Assembly (NCBI GenBank): GCA_018268655.1
Contig: JAFDWC010000013.1
Location: 1-34,374 of the forward strand
Direction of reading: 5' to 3'
Source: Actinomycetota bacterium
GTDB taxonomy: Bacteria; Actinomycetota; Thermoleophilia; Solirubrobacterales; 70-9
DNA length: 34,374 nt
Shown: positions 22,751 through 30,686 of the stretch, in pieces
Position numbering within the stretch: position 1 is the stretch's first letter
How the letters are laid out: every line of letters starts with the position of its first letter
Translations under genes and position numbers: made by a program
The notes under the pieces: generated by a model
Database searches by the model: none
What the model saw: only the letters and a program-made list of their open reading frames with translations
Told to the model about the DNA's origin: nothing

Positions 22751-23944
22751 ATGACGAACTACGACCAGCGTGTGGTGGCCGCGCTCGAAGCACAGAGCAT
22801 CACGCGCCGCCGACTGTTGAAGCGGGGGAGCGTTACCGCCCTCGCTCTCACCAGCATCGGCCCGCTTCTCGCCGCCTGCGGTTCGAGCAGCCCGAAGACG
22901 TCGAGTGCCAGCAGCGGCGGAGAAGTCGGCGGCAACCTCGACATGCTCTCCTGGCAGGGCTACAACCTGACCGGCACCGGGAAGCAGTGGGAGAAGGAAA
23001 ACGGGGTGACGGTGAAGCTGACGCCGATCGCCACCCAGGACGACGTCCAGGCCAAGCTCAAAGGCGGCGCCACCGGCACCGACCTGATCACCTACTACCA
23101 GGGCTACGCCCGCCTCTACGAAGAACTCGGGATCCTCACCGAACTCGATCCGGAACAGATTCCCAACCTCAGCGGCCTGATGCCGTTCTTCGGCGAAGAC
23201 GCGAAAGAATTCTGGAAGAACCCGAAGGGGGCTCGGATCGGCGTTCCGTGGACCTGGGGCGCCGAGGGAATCACCTACAACACGCAGACGGTGAAGCCGG
23301 CGCCGACCTCGTTCTTCGACTTGCTCGAACCGGAATTCAAGGGCAGGGTCACCTTCACCGACGAGCCGCTCGCGGGCTACGCCCTCGCCTGCGTCATGCT
23401 GAAGCAGGACATGGGCGCGATGACGCCGCCGCAGTTCGAAAAGGCGACCGCCCTGATCACCGAAATGGCCGGCCAGACCAGGGGGCTGGCACCTTCCTAC
23501 GGCGACGTCGCCTCGCGCCTGGCGTCCGGCGACGCCGACGTCGCCTGGACCGGCTGGACGGCGCTCGACCAGTTCGCCGCCGAAGCCGGCAACCCCAACA
23601 TCAAGACGATCATCCCGAAGGAGGGCGGCTACGCCTTCAGCGACGCCTGGGCGATCCCGTCCGGCGCCGACAACGGTGCCACCGCCTACGCCTGGATCAA
23701 CCAGACGCTCGACCCGAAGTGGCAGGCGAGCGCCGCCGGTGAACTCGCGGGTGGGGTCACGGTGGAAAAGGCGATCCCGCTGCTCTCGGCGGAATCGAAA
23801 GCTCTGTTCCCCTACGACGAACTGCCGAAGTTCCTCGAAGAACAGAACTTCTTCATGATCCCGCCGACCAAGTCGGAAAAGTACGTGACGTTCGGGCAGA
23901 TGCTCGAAACGTGGCCCGAAATCCGCAACAACGCGGGCTCGTGA
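22751..23944 (+). CDS. ABC transporter binding lipoprotein, spermidine/putrescine (PotD) type
   Basis: 397 aa. The N-terminus has an Arg-rich region (ITRRRLLKRGSVTALALTS), compatible with a Tat signal, followed by the lipobox LLAAC with Cys43 as the lipid attachment site. The mature protein is a type-2 binding protein of the PotD/PotF family: LDMLSWQGYN, then GTDLITYYQGY, GVPWTWGAEGITYN and VAWTGWTALDQFA. It would deliver the substrate to the two permeases that follow. PotD relatives bind polyamines but also opines, amino-phosphonates and other cations, so the ligand is open. GAGGAG-type bases precede the ATG by about 14. A 58-bp gap separates it from the Rieske gene. Confidence 0.9.
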   Translation: MTNYDQRVVAALEAQSITRRRLLKRGSVTALALTSIGPLLAACGSSSPKTSSASSGGEVGGNLDMLSWQGYNLTGTGKQWEKENGVTVKLTPIATQDDVQAKLKGGATGTDLITYYQGYARLYEELGILTELDPEQIPNLSGLMPFFGEDAKEFWKNPKGARIGVPWTWGAEGITYNTQTVKPAPTSFFDLLEPEFKGRVTFTDEPLAGYALACVMLKQDMGAMTPPQFEKATALITEMAGQTRGLAPSYGDVASRLASGDADVAWTGWTALDQFAAEAGNPNIKTIIPKEGGYAFSDAWAIPSGADNGATAYAWINQTLDPKWQASAAGELAGGVTVEKAIPLLSAESKALFPYDELPKFLEEQNFFMIPPTKSEKYVTFGQMLETWPEIRNNAGS

Positions 23945-24861
23945 GCGAAGTCTCCCCAACCCTTGCGGTGGACAACCCGGCGGTGGTGCCTCGGCGCCGC
24001 CGCCGGGTCGATTCGATGCTGCTCGCCTCCCCGGCGATGCTGTTCGTCTTCGTCGTCTTCGTGATCCCGTTCTTCACCTTCGCGGTCTACAGCGTCCTCA
24101 CCTCCGAACTGTTCTCGATCGGCCCGCCGGTCACCCTCGACAGCTACCGGCACGCGATCGAAAGCGACAGCGTCCGTACCCTCGCCTATAACGCCGGCCT
24201 GATCGGCGCCATCGTCGCCTTCGTCACCGTCGCCGCGGCACTGCCGATCGCCTACTGGCTCCGCTTCTGCGCCGGCCGCTGGCGGCTGCCGGTGCTGTTC
24301 CTGATCACCAGCACGGTGATCGCCAGCTACCTGGTGCGGATCTACGCCTGGCGCTCGGTGCTGGGGACCCACGGCCTCGCCAACTCGGCGCTCGAATCGC
24401 TCGGCCTGATCGACCACCCGCTCAACTTCCTCCTCTTCAACCGCTTCGCGGTCGGGATCGCGCTTGTACACATCTTCCTTCCCTACGTGGTGCTGCTGCT
24501 GTACGCGAGCTTCGGGCCGATGCCATCGGCACTGCTCGAGTGCGCGCAGGACCTCGGCGCCGGCGCCTTCCGCCGCTGGACCCGGGTGATCATCCCGCTG
24601 ATGGCGCCGCCGCTGCTGAGCTCGTGGATGCTCGTCTTCGTCCTCTCGGCCGGTGATTACGTGACCCCGCAGCTGCTGGGCGGGACCACCGGGGTGATGA
24701 TCGGGGTCGAAGTCCAGAACCAGTTCAAATCGGTCGGCGACTACGCCTCGGGCGCGGCGATCTCGTTCCTGATGCTCGGCGCCTTCGCCCTCACCTACGC
24801 CCTGCTGCGGCTGACGATGCACTTCGCCAAGGTGCCGCAGCGGATCGAGTGGTCGTCATGA
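23941..24861 (+). CDS. ABC transporter permease, PotB type
   Basis: 306 aa from GTG 23941, which overlaps the stop of the binding protein (GTGA). Six membrane helices are predicted: the first at about 27-48 (LLASPAMLFVFVVFVIPFF), then a periplasmic loop and five more. The cytoplasmic EAA loop that docks to the ATPase is ECAQDLGAGAFRRWTRVIIP. The order permease B then permease C matches potBC. Together with the neighbours it forms a complete importer. Confidence 0.92.
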   Translation: MSEVSPTLAVDNPAVVPRRRRRVDSMLLASPAMLFVFVVFVIPFFTFAVYSVLTSELFSIGPPVTLDSYRHAIESDSVRTLAYNAGLIGAIVAFVTVAAALPIAYWLRFCAGRWRLPVLFLITSTVIASYLVRIYAWRSVLGTHGLANSALESLGLIDHPLNFLLFNRFAVGIALVHIFLPYVVLLLYASFGPMPSALLECAQDLGAGAFRRWTRVIIPLMAPPLLSSWMLVFVLSAGDYVTPQLLGGTTGVMIGVEVQNQFKSVGDYASGAAISFLMLGAFALTYALLRLTMHFAKVPQRIEWSS

Positions 24862-25685
24862 CCGAGGAGCGACGCCGCAGCATCCCGACCACGATCTTCG
24901 TCCTGATCGCGCTGGTCTTCCTCTTCCTGCCGCTGGTCATCGTCGTCCTCTTCTCGTTCCAGAGCACCGGCTCGGTCGTCTTCCCCTTCCACGGCTTCTC
25001 GCTGCGCTGGTACAAAACCGTGTTCGAATCCGAAGAATTCCTCGAAGCGGTGGCGACCAGCCTCAAGATCGCGGCCATCGCCTCGCTGCTGACCGTGGTC
25101 TTCGGCACCGCCGCCTCCTACGGGATCAGCCGCAGCCGCTTCAAGCTGCGCTGGCTGGTGGCGCTGCTGATGGTGATCCCGCTCTCGCTGCCGGGGCTCT
25201 TCATAGGCGCCTCGCTGCTCTCGTTCTTCGACCAGACGGGGGTGCAGCTCTCGACCACGACCGTCCTCGCCGGTCACCTCGTCTACCTCCTCCCCTTCTA
25301 CATCATCATCGTCAGGGCGGCCTTCGACCGCGCCGACCCGCTGCTCGAGGAGGCCGGCGCCGATCTCGGAGCCAGCCCCTGGCGGGTGTTCACCCGCGTC
25401 CTGCTGCCCCGGGTGTGGCCGGTCATCGCCGGCACCGCCTGCCTGATGTTCGCGCTCTCGCTCGACGAGTTCGTCATCACCTTCTTCGTGATCGGCGACG
25501 AACCCACCCTGCCGCTGTTCATCTGGTCGCGCCTGCGCGAGACGGTCGATCCCTCGATCAACGTCATCTCCACCCTGCTGCTGCTGACGACGCTCGCCCT
25601 GGGGGTGGTTGCGCTGCTGATCGGCATGCGCAGCGCCCGTCGGCGCAACCCCGCAATCGAAGGAGGACCTTTCGCAGATGAGTGA
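24858..25685 (+). CDS. ABC transporter permease, PotC type
   Basis: 275 aa from ATG 24858, with a 4-bp overlap (ATGA) with the first permease. Six helices are predicted, starting IPTTIFVLIALVFLFLPLVI. The EAA loop is EEAGADLGASPWRVFTRVLL. It contains the PotC-like SLDEFVITFFVIGDEPTLPL segment. It pairs with the previous permease to form the channel. Its end overlaps the ATPase gene by 8 bp. Confidence 0.92.
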   Translation: MTEERRRSIPTTIFVLIALVFLFLPLVIVVLFSFQSTGSVVFPFHGFSLRWYKTVFESEEFLEAVATSLKIAAIASLLTVVFGTAASYGISRSRFKLRWLVALLMVIPLSLPGLFIGASLLSFFDQTGVQLSTTTVLAGHLVYLLPFYIIIVRAAFDRADPLLEEAGADLGASPWRVFTRVLLPRVWPVIAGTACLMFALSLDEFVITFFVIGDEPTLPLFIWSRLRETVDPSINVISTLLLLTTLALGVVALLIGMRSARRRNPAIEGGPFADE

Positions 25686-26808
25686 CCCTGGCCCGACCCC
25701 GACCGCGACTCCGGAGGCGCAGCTGACCGCGCCCAGCCAGCTCCGCCTCGAGGGGGTCTCGGTCCGCTACGGAGAGACGACGGTCCTGCACGAGATCTCG
25801 CTCGACGTCCGCGAGGGCGAATTCGTCACCCTGCTGGGGCCCTCGGGCTGCGGCAAGACGAGCCTGCTGCGGACGGTCAGCGGCTTCCTCTCGCCGTCGA
25901 CGGGCCGCATCCTCCTGCGCGAGGAGGACGTGACGGCGGTGCCGCCCCACAAGCGCCCGGTGAACATGGTCTTCCAGCGCCCAACCCTGTTCCCGCACCT
26001 CGACGTCTACGGCAACATCGCCTTCGGGCTGCGGCTGGCCGGGCTGAAGAAGGAGGAGATCGCCAGCCGGGTCCACGAATCGCTGCGGCTGGTGCGGCTG
26101 ACGGGGCTCGAGGACCGGCGCAGCAACGAGCTCTCCGGCGGCCAGCTGCAGCGGGTGGTGATGGCGCGGGCCCTGGTCAACCGGCCCGACGTCCTCCTGC
26201 TCGACGAGCCGCTCTCGGCGCTCGACCTCAAAGTCCGGCTGCAGATGGAGGAGGAGCTGCGGCGCGTCCACCGCGAGAGCGGCGTCACCTTCCTCTACGT
26301 CACCCACGACCAGGGCGAGGCGCTCTCGATGTCCGACCGCATCGTCGTCCTCGAGGCCGGCCGGGTGGAACAGATCGGCAGCCCGAACGAGATCTACCAG
26401 CGCCCGACCTCGTCCTTCGTCGCCTCCTTCGTCGGCGGCGCCAACGTGCTGCCGGTGACGGTGGCCGAGGAGGCGGGGGCCCGCACCGCCCGCTTCGTCG
26501 ACGGCAGCCCGGCGCCGACGCCGGCGATCGACCTGCCCCCGGGTCCCGCCAACCTGGTCGTCCGCTCGGAGGAGATCGAGGTCTCGACCATCGCCGGCGG
26601 GCTCGCCGCCACCGTGGTCGACATGGCTTACCGGGGAGCCTGGGTGGCGCTCCACCTCGACGTCCCCGCGGTCGGGGTCGAGGTCAGGGCCGACGTCCCC
26701 GCCCGCACCGCCCGCAACCTCACCGTCGGCAGCGCCGTCTGGCTCAGCTGGGACGCCGAGGCGGGGTCGCTGCTGGCGCCCGAGGACTCGACCCCCGAGA
26801 CCGCGTGA
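25678..26808 (+). CDS. ABC transporter ATPase, PotA type
   Basis: 376 aa. Walker A is GPSGCGKTS with Lys60; the Q loop is NMVFQRPTLFPH; the signature is LSGGQLQRV; Walker B is VLLLDEPLSALD; the switch His is in LYVTHDQGEA. A C-terminal TOBE-type domain (about 240-370) is the usual regulatory part of PotA/UgpC ATPases. AGGAGG lies about 10 bases before the ATG. It completes the importer, and its stop overlaps the GTG of the GMC gene by 3 bp within GTGA. Confidence 0.95.
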   Translation: MSDPGPTPTATPEAQLTAPSQLRLEGVSVRYGETTVLHEISLDVREGEFVTLLGPSGCGKTSLLRTVSGFLSPSTGRILLREEDVTAVPPHKRPVNMVFQRPTLFPHLDVYGNIAFGLRLAGLKKEEIASRVHESLRLVRLTGLEDRRSNELSGGQLQRVVMARALVNRPDVLLLDEPLSALDLKVRLQMEEELRRVHRESGVTFLYVTHDQGEALSMSDRIVVLEAGRVEQIGSPNEIYQRPTSSFVASFVGGANVLPVTVAEEAGARTARFVDGSPAPTPAIDLPPGPANLVVRSEEIEVSTIAGGLAATVVDMAYRGAWVALHLDVPAVGVEVRADVPARTARNLTVGSAVWLSWDAEAGSLLAPEDSTPETA

Positions 26809-28427
26809 GCGCAGTGCCGCCAGCCGCTGCCGACGTGCTCATCGTCGGCGCCGGCGCGTCGGGCTCGATCGCCGCCAGGTACCTGGCCGAGCACGGCTTC
26901 GACGTGGTCTGCCTCGAGCAGGGGGGCTGGACGGATTCCTCGCCCTTCGCCTCGACCGACGACTGGGAGCTGCGGGCCGCCTCCTCCTGGCACCCGGACC
27001 CGAACGTGCGCGGGCTCGACGCCGACTATCCCTGCGAGGTCTCCGAGGCCGAGATCCACCCGCTGATGTACAACGCGGTCGGCGGCAGCACCGTCCACTT
27101 CGCCGCCGAGTGGCCGCGGCTGATGCCGTCGGACTTCAGGGTGCGGACGATGGACGGGATCGCCGACGACTGGCCGCTGGATTACGAGGAGCTGGCGCCC
27201 TACTACGCGCGGACCGAAGCGATGCTCGGCGTTACCGGGTTGGCCGGCGACCCCTCCTACCCGGACGGGGCGCCGCCGCCGCTGCCGCCGCTCTCGATCG
27301 GCCCCGCCGGACGCCGCGCCGCCCAGGGGATGAACGAGCTCGGCTGGCACTGGTGGCCCGGGAGCCACGCGATCGCCTCGAGCGCCTGGGGCCGACAGAA
27401 CCCCTGCGCGCGGCGGGGGATCTGCATGTGGGGGTGCCCGGAAGGCGCGAAGAGCTCCTTCGACGTCAGCGTCTGGCCGGACGCGCTCGCCGCCGGCGCC
27501 CGGGTGGTCACCGAGGCGCGGGTGCAGGAGATCCTCGTCGACGAGCGAGGGCGCGCCAGCGGCGCGGTCTGGCTCGACCGCGCCGGCGGCGCCCACCGCT
27601 GCCGCGCCGGGCTCGTGATCCTCGCGGCCAACGGGGTCGGCACCCCGCGGCTGCTGCTCGCCTCCGCCTCGTCCCGCCACCCGGAGGGGCTCGCGAACAG
27701 CTCCGGGCTGGTCGGCCGGCGGCTGATGATGCACCCGTGCGTGACCGTCCTCGGCGCCTACGAAGAGCCGCTGGAAAGCTGGCTCGGCCCCTGGGGCGGG
27801 CCGCTGCGGTCGCACGAGTTCTACGAGACGGACTGGGACCGCGGCTTCCCCCGCGGCGCCAAGTGGTCGACGGCGCCGCTGCCGGGGCCGGCGACGCTGC
27901 TGAGCCGGCTCGGGGTGATCGACCCCAGCCTGGTCCGCGGTGAGGAGGTCCACCGCAGCATCGAGCGCTTCCTCGGGCGCTCGTTCGAGTGGGCGGTCTC
28001 GATTGAGGACATGCCCGACGAGGACAATCGGGTCACCCTCGACCCCGCGCTCACCGACGGCTCCGGGCTGCCGGCGCCGAAGATCAGCTACCGCGTCTCC
28101 GAGTGGTCGCGGCTGAACCTCGAGTGGCAGCTGGAGCGGGTCCACATGGCGCACGAAGCGGCCGGCGCGGTCGGGACCTGGACCTTCGACTGGATGCCGG
28201 AGGTCGGTTGGCACCTGCTCGGCACGGCGCGGATGGGCGACGACCCGGAGACCTCGGTCGTCGACCGCTGGGGCGCGGCCCACGACGTCGACAACCTCTA
28301 CGTGATCGACGGCAGCGTCTTCGTCACCTCCGGCTCGGCGAACCCGACCGCGACCATCTGCGCGATCGCCCTGCGGGCGGCGGAGCGGATCACCGCCGAG
28401 GCGGGGCGGACGGCGGTCGCCTCGTGA
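26805..28427 (+). CDS. GMC-family FAD oxidoreductase (glucose/gluconate dehydrogenase large-subunit type)
   Basis: 540 aa. The FAD-binding G-x-G-x-S-G is in DVLIVGAGASGSIAARYLAE. The C-terminal GMC motif holds the catalytic His in GWHLLGTARMGDD and the Asn in GSANPTATICAIAL. Three cysteines are spaced C-x5-C-x3-C (Cys201, Cys207, Cys211, in NPCARRGICMWGC). From memory this is the spacing of the [3Fe-4S] ligands in the catalytic subunit of bacterial FAD glucose dehydrogenase. The next gene encodes the matching small subunit. No signal peptide is visible, so this version is probably cytosolic. It would oxidise an alcohol or similar group on the imported compound. Confidence 0.88.
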   Translation: MSAVPPAAADVLIVGAGASGSIAARYLAEHGFDVVCLEQGGWTDSSPFASTDDWELRAASSWHPDPNVRGLDADYPCEVSEAEIHPLMYNAVGGSTVHFAAEWPRLMPSDFRVRTMDGIADDWPLDYEELAPYYARTEAMLGVTGLAGDPSYPDGAPPPLPPLSIGPAGRRAAQGMNELGWHWWPGSHAIASSAWGRQNPCARRGICMWGCPEGAKSSFDVSVWPDALAAGARVVTEARVQEILVDERGRASGAVWLDRAGGAHRCRAGLVILAANGVGTPRLLLASASSRHPEGLANSSGLVGRRLMMHPCVTVLGAYEEPLESWLGPWGGPLRSHEFYETDWDRGFPRGAKWSTAPLPGPATLLSRLGVIDPSLVRGEEVHRSIERFLGRSFEWAVSIEDMPDEDNRVTLDPALTDGSGLPAPKISYRVSEWSRLNLEWQLERVHMAHEAAGAVGTWTFDWMPEVGWHLLGTARMGDDPETSVVDRWGAAHDVDNLYVIDGSVFVTSGSANPTATICAIALRAAERITAEAGRTAVAS

Positions 28428-28882
28428 GCGCCGGCCTCACTCCGGCCCAGCGGCAGCGCCTCGACGCGGTGGCCGACGCCCTGATCCCGGCCAGTGGCGA
28501 GCACCTCAGCGCCTCCGCGGCGGACCCCCGCGGCTTCTGGCTCGACCGCATCCTCGGTGCCAGGCCGGACCTCGTCGCCGCCCTCGCGGCGATCGTCGAC
28601 GGGCTCGGGGACGGGGACCCGGAGGCGGCCCTCGACGAGCTCCACGCGGGCGATCCCGGGGCCTACGAGCAGCTGCTCTTCGTCAGCCACGTCCGCTACT
28701 TCATGAACCCGCGGGTGCGGCGCGAGGTCGGCTACCCGGGTCAGGTCGCGGCCCCGCAGCTGCCGGGCGAAGCCGAGACCTACCTCGAGGAAGCCGGGGT
28801 CGACCAGGTGATCGCCCGCGGGCCGATCTACCAGCGGGTCCCCGACGGTGCCGGCGAGCCGGTCACCGGCGAGGGCGCCTAG
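28424..28882 (+). CDS. gluconate 2-dehydrogenase subunit 3-like small subunit
   Basis: 152 aa from GTG 28424, overlapping the GMC stop (GTGA). The start LTPAQRQRLDAVADALIPAS and the later YFMNPRVRREVGYPGQ region are typical of the small subunit that supports GMC large subunits. In glucose and gluconate dehydrogenases this subunit normally carries a Tat signal that exports the pair. Here the protein begins directly at the mature domain, so the complex should remain in the cytoplasm. Last gene of the operon; its end overlaps the convergent ETF alpha gene by 4 bp (CTAG, read as a stop in both directions). Confidence 0.85.
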   Translation: MSAGLTPAQRQRLDAVADALIPASGEHLSASAADPRGFWLDRILGARPDLVAALAAIVDGLGDGDPEAALDELHAGDPGAYEQLLFVSHVRYFMNPRVRREVGYPGQVAAPQLPGEAETYLEEAGVDQVIARGPIYQRVPDGAGEPVTGEGA

Positions 28883-29826
28883 CTGGCGGGGTCGGCCAGC
28901 AGCCGCTCGAGCACCGGCAGGACGTCGTCCAGGTCGGCGACGATGCCGAGGTCGGCGCGGGCGAAGATCGCCGCCTCGGGGTCGTTGTTGACGGCCGCGA
29001 GCGCCTCGCAGCGCTCGAGGCCGACCAGGTGCTGGGAGGCCCCGGAGACTCCGAAGGCGACGTAGAGCCGGGGGGCGGCGGTGGCCCCTGAGCGCCCGAC
29101 CAGCCGGTCGCGACCGAGCCAGCCGGTGGCGATGTGGGGCCTGGTGGCGCAGACCGCGGCGCCGTTGGCGGCGGCGAGCGCGGCCACCCGCTCGATCCCG
29201 TCGCGGCCCTCGACCCCGCGCCCGATCCCGAACAGGACCCCGGCGACGGCGACGGCGTCCGCGGCGGCCGGCCGCGACTCGAGCAGGCGGACCTCCCCGG
29301 CGTCCTCGGCCTCGGCCGCGGTGGGCGCTGCCGGCGGAGCCAGCTGGCGCTCGGCGGTGGCGCCGGTCGCAGGCGGAAAGGCCCCCGGCCGTACTGCGAT
29401 CACCGCGAAGCGGTCGGCGGGGAGGGCGAGGTCGGCGAGCAGCGGCTCCTCGCGGCCGCTGGTCGCGACCAGAGCGCCGTCCCGCACCGCGAGCGCGATC
29501 ACGTCTTCGCAGAACGCCCCGTCACGGCGGGCCGCCAGCGCTGCGCCGGCTGCGGTGCCGGTTTCGGTCGCGGGGAGGAAGGCCGAGGAGGCGCCGACAG
29601 CCGATGCGGCGGCGTCGACGAAGGCGGCGACCGCGGTGGCGTCGAGCGCGGTCGGCGGCTCCGCCGCGACCAGGTCGAGGTCGGCGGCGGCGGCGGCCGG
29701 GGGGTCGGCGGAGAGCGAGAGCGCGACCACCTGCTCGTGGCCGCCGGCCCGGGCCGCCGCGGTCAGCTCGGCGCCGCGGCCGGGCCCCGTCCCCGGCTCG
29801 ACGACGACCAGCGCGGGGCCGCTCAC
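28879..29826 (-). CDS. electron transfer flavoprotein alpha subunit
   Basis: 315 aa. The C-terminal FAD domain has the ETF alpha signature in a slightly altered form: RLYVAFGVSGASQHLVGLE (usual G-A-I-Q-H). It is preceded by LVGRSGATAAP and followed by NNDPEAAIFARADLGIVADL. The N-terminal domain is Ala-rich and poorly conserved. ETF carries electrons from flavin dehydrogenases to the respiratory chain. It could accept electrons from an operon dehydrogenase or feed the P450/Rieske system. It is coupled to the beta gene (4-bp overlap), with beta first. Confidence 0.87.
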   Translation of the reverse strand: MSGPALVVVEPGTGPGRGAELTAAARAGGHEQVVALSLSADPPAAAAADLDLVAAEPPTALDATAVAAFVDAAASAVGASSAFLPATETGTAAGAALAARRDGAFCEDVIALAVRDGALVATSGREEPLLADLALPADRFAVIAVRPGAFPPATGATAERQLAPPAAPTAAEAEDAGEVRLLESRPAAADAVAVAGVLFGIGRGVEGRDGIERVAALAAANGAAVCATRPHIATGWLGRDRLVGRSGATAAPRLYVAFGVSGASQHLVGLERCEALAAVNNDPEAAIFARADLGIVADLDDVLPVLERLLADPAS

Positions 29827-30584
29827 GAGCCAGCTCCGGCGGCGGCGCGGAGGAGCTCGGCGAGCGCGGCGGCGCCGGCCTCGACGTCTTCGGTGATCAG
29901 CCGCGGCCGCTCCGCCTCCTTCCAGCGAAGGGCGAGCGGGCCCGGGGATGCGACCCCGGCGAGAAGCTCGGCTGGAACGGCGGCCGGCTCGATCGTCAGG
30001 CGCGCCGCGGCGCGGGCCGCGGCGAACTCCGGCAGCGGCGCCGGCTCCGCCGCCTCGGCGACGACCAGGACCGCGGCCGGCCCCGCCTCCAGGACCTCGG
30101 TGCCGCCGTCGCAGCGGGTCCGCTCGATCTCGAGCCGGCCTTCGCTCCAGCGTGCGGCGAGGCAGCCGGCGATGCTCGGGACCCCGAGCCGCTGTGCCAG
30201 CGCCCCGCCGAGGGCCGGGCTGCCGGTGAGGACGACGGCCCCGTCCGGGATCTGAGGCGAGAGTGCCGCCGCCGCGAGGAGCGGGTCGCCGCCGCGCATC
30301 CGCTCGTCCCAGATCGCCGTGACGCGGTCGGCGCCGCGGGCGGCGACGTCGCGCAGCAACGGGGCCTGGGCGGGATCGGCGAGGCCGATCGCCTCGACCT
30401 CGGCGTCGCCGCCGCGGCCGGCGCGCAGCTCGAGCGCGAGCGCCAGCGCCTGCAGGTCACGTGGATCGAGGAAGCGGCTGGCGAAGTCGCGGTCCACCGA
30501 CTCCTCGCCGATCTCCACCGGCGCGTCGGCGTCGACCGCCCGGACCGTGCGGACCGGGACGACGAGGCTCGTCGGGGCTCCCAT
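29823..30584 (-). CDS. electron transfer flavoprotein beta subunit, divergent
   Basis: 253 aa, the usual ETF beta length. The overall order fits: FLDPRDLQALALALELRAG, EVEAIGLADPAQAPLLRDVA, ARGADRVTAIWDE and GTEVLEAGPAAVLVV. The region that in ETF beta holds the AMP-binding loop (G-K/R-Q-A/S-I-D-x-D) reads LTGSPALGGALAQRLG, so that motif is missing. The protein may form the heterodimer but lack AMP. The start ATG 30584 lies 6 bases after TAGGCT (30596-30591), with CTGACC 16 bp further upstream. This suggests a leaderless mRNA. Confidence 0.75.
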   Translation of the reverse strand: MGAPTSLVVPVRTVRAVDADAPVEIGEESVDRDFASRFLDPRDLQALALALELRAGRGGDAEVEAIGLADPAQAPLLRDVAARGADRVTAIWDERMRGGDPLLAAAALSPQIPDGAVVLTGSPALGGALAQRLGVPSIAGCLAARWSEGRLEIERTRCDGGTEVLEAGPAAVLVVAEAAEPAPLPEFAAARAAARLTIEPAAVPAELLAGVASPGPLALRWKEAERPRLITEDVEAGAAALAELLRAAAGAGS

Positions 30585-30686
30585 CGCTGCAGCCTAGCTC
30601 CGGCGCAGTCAGGGTCAGATCCATCAAATGACCGATCTTTCGCGCCTTCGCCGCAGGGCCTCGGGATCTGGTCCTACCCTCGCGAT
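30585..30686. promoter_or_regulatory. divergent region between ETF beta and aldehyde dehydrogenase
   Basis: For ETF beta (minus), CTGACC (30618-30613) and TAGGCT (30596-30591) are 16 bp apart and end 6 bases before the ATG. For the dehydrogenase (plus), TACCCT (30675-30680) ends 6 bases before the ATG at 30687, but no -35 is clear. GGTCA (30614-30618) and TGACC (30630-30634) form a loose inverted repeat. Confidence 0.4.

Noticed and set aside
26628..28283. 551-codon minus-strand frame opposite the GMC gene
   Set aside because: Pro/Arg/Ala-rich shadow with no domain; the plus strand encodes an intact GMC enzyme.
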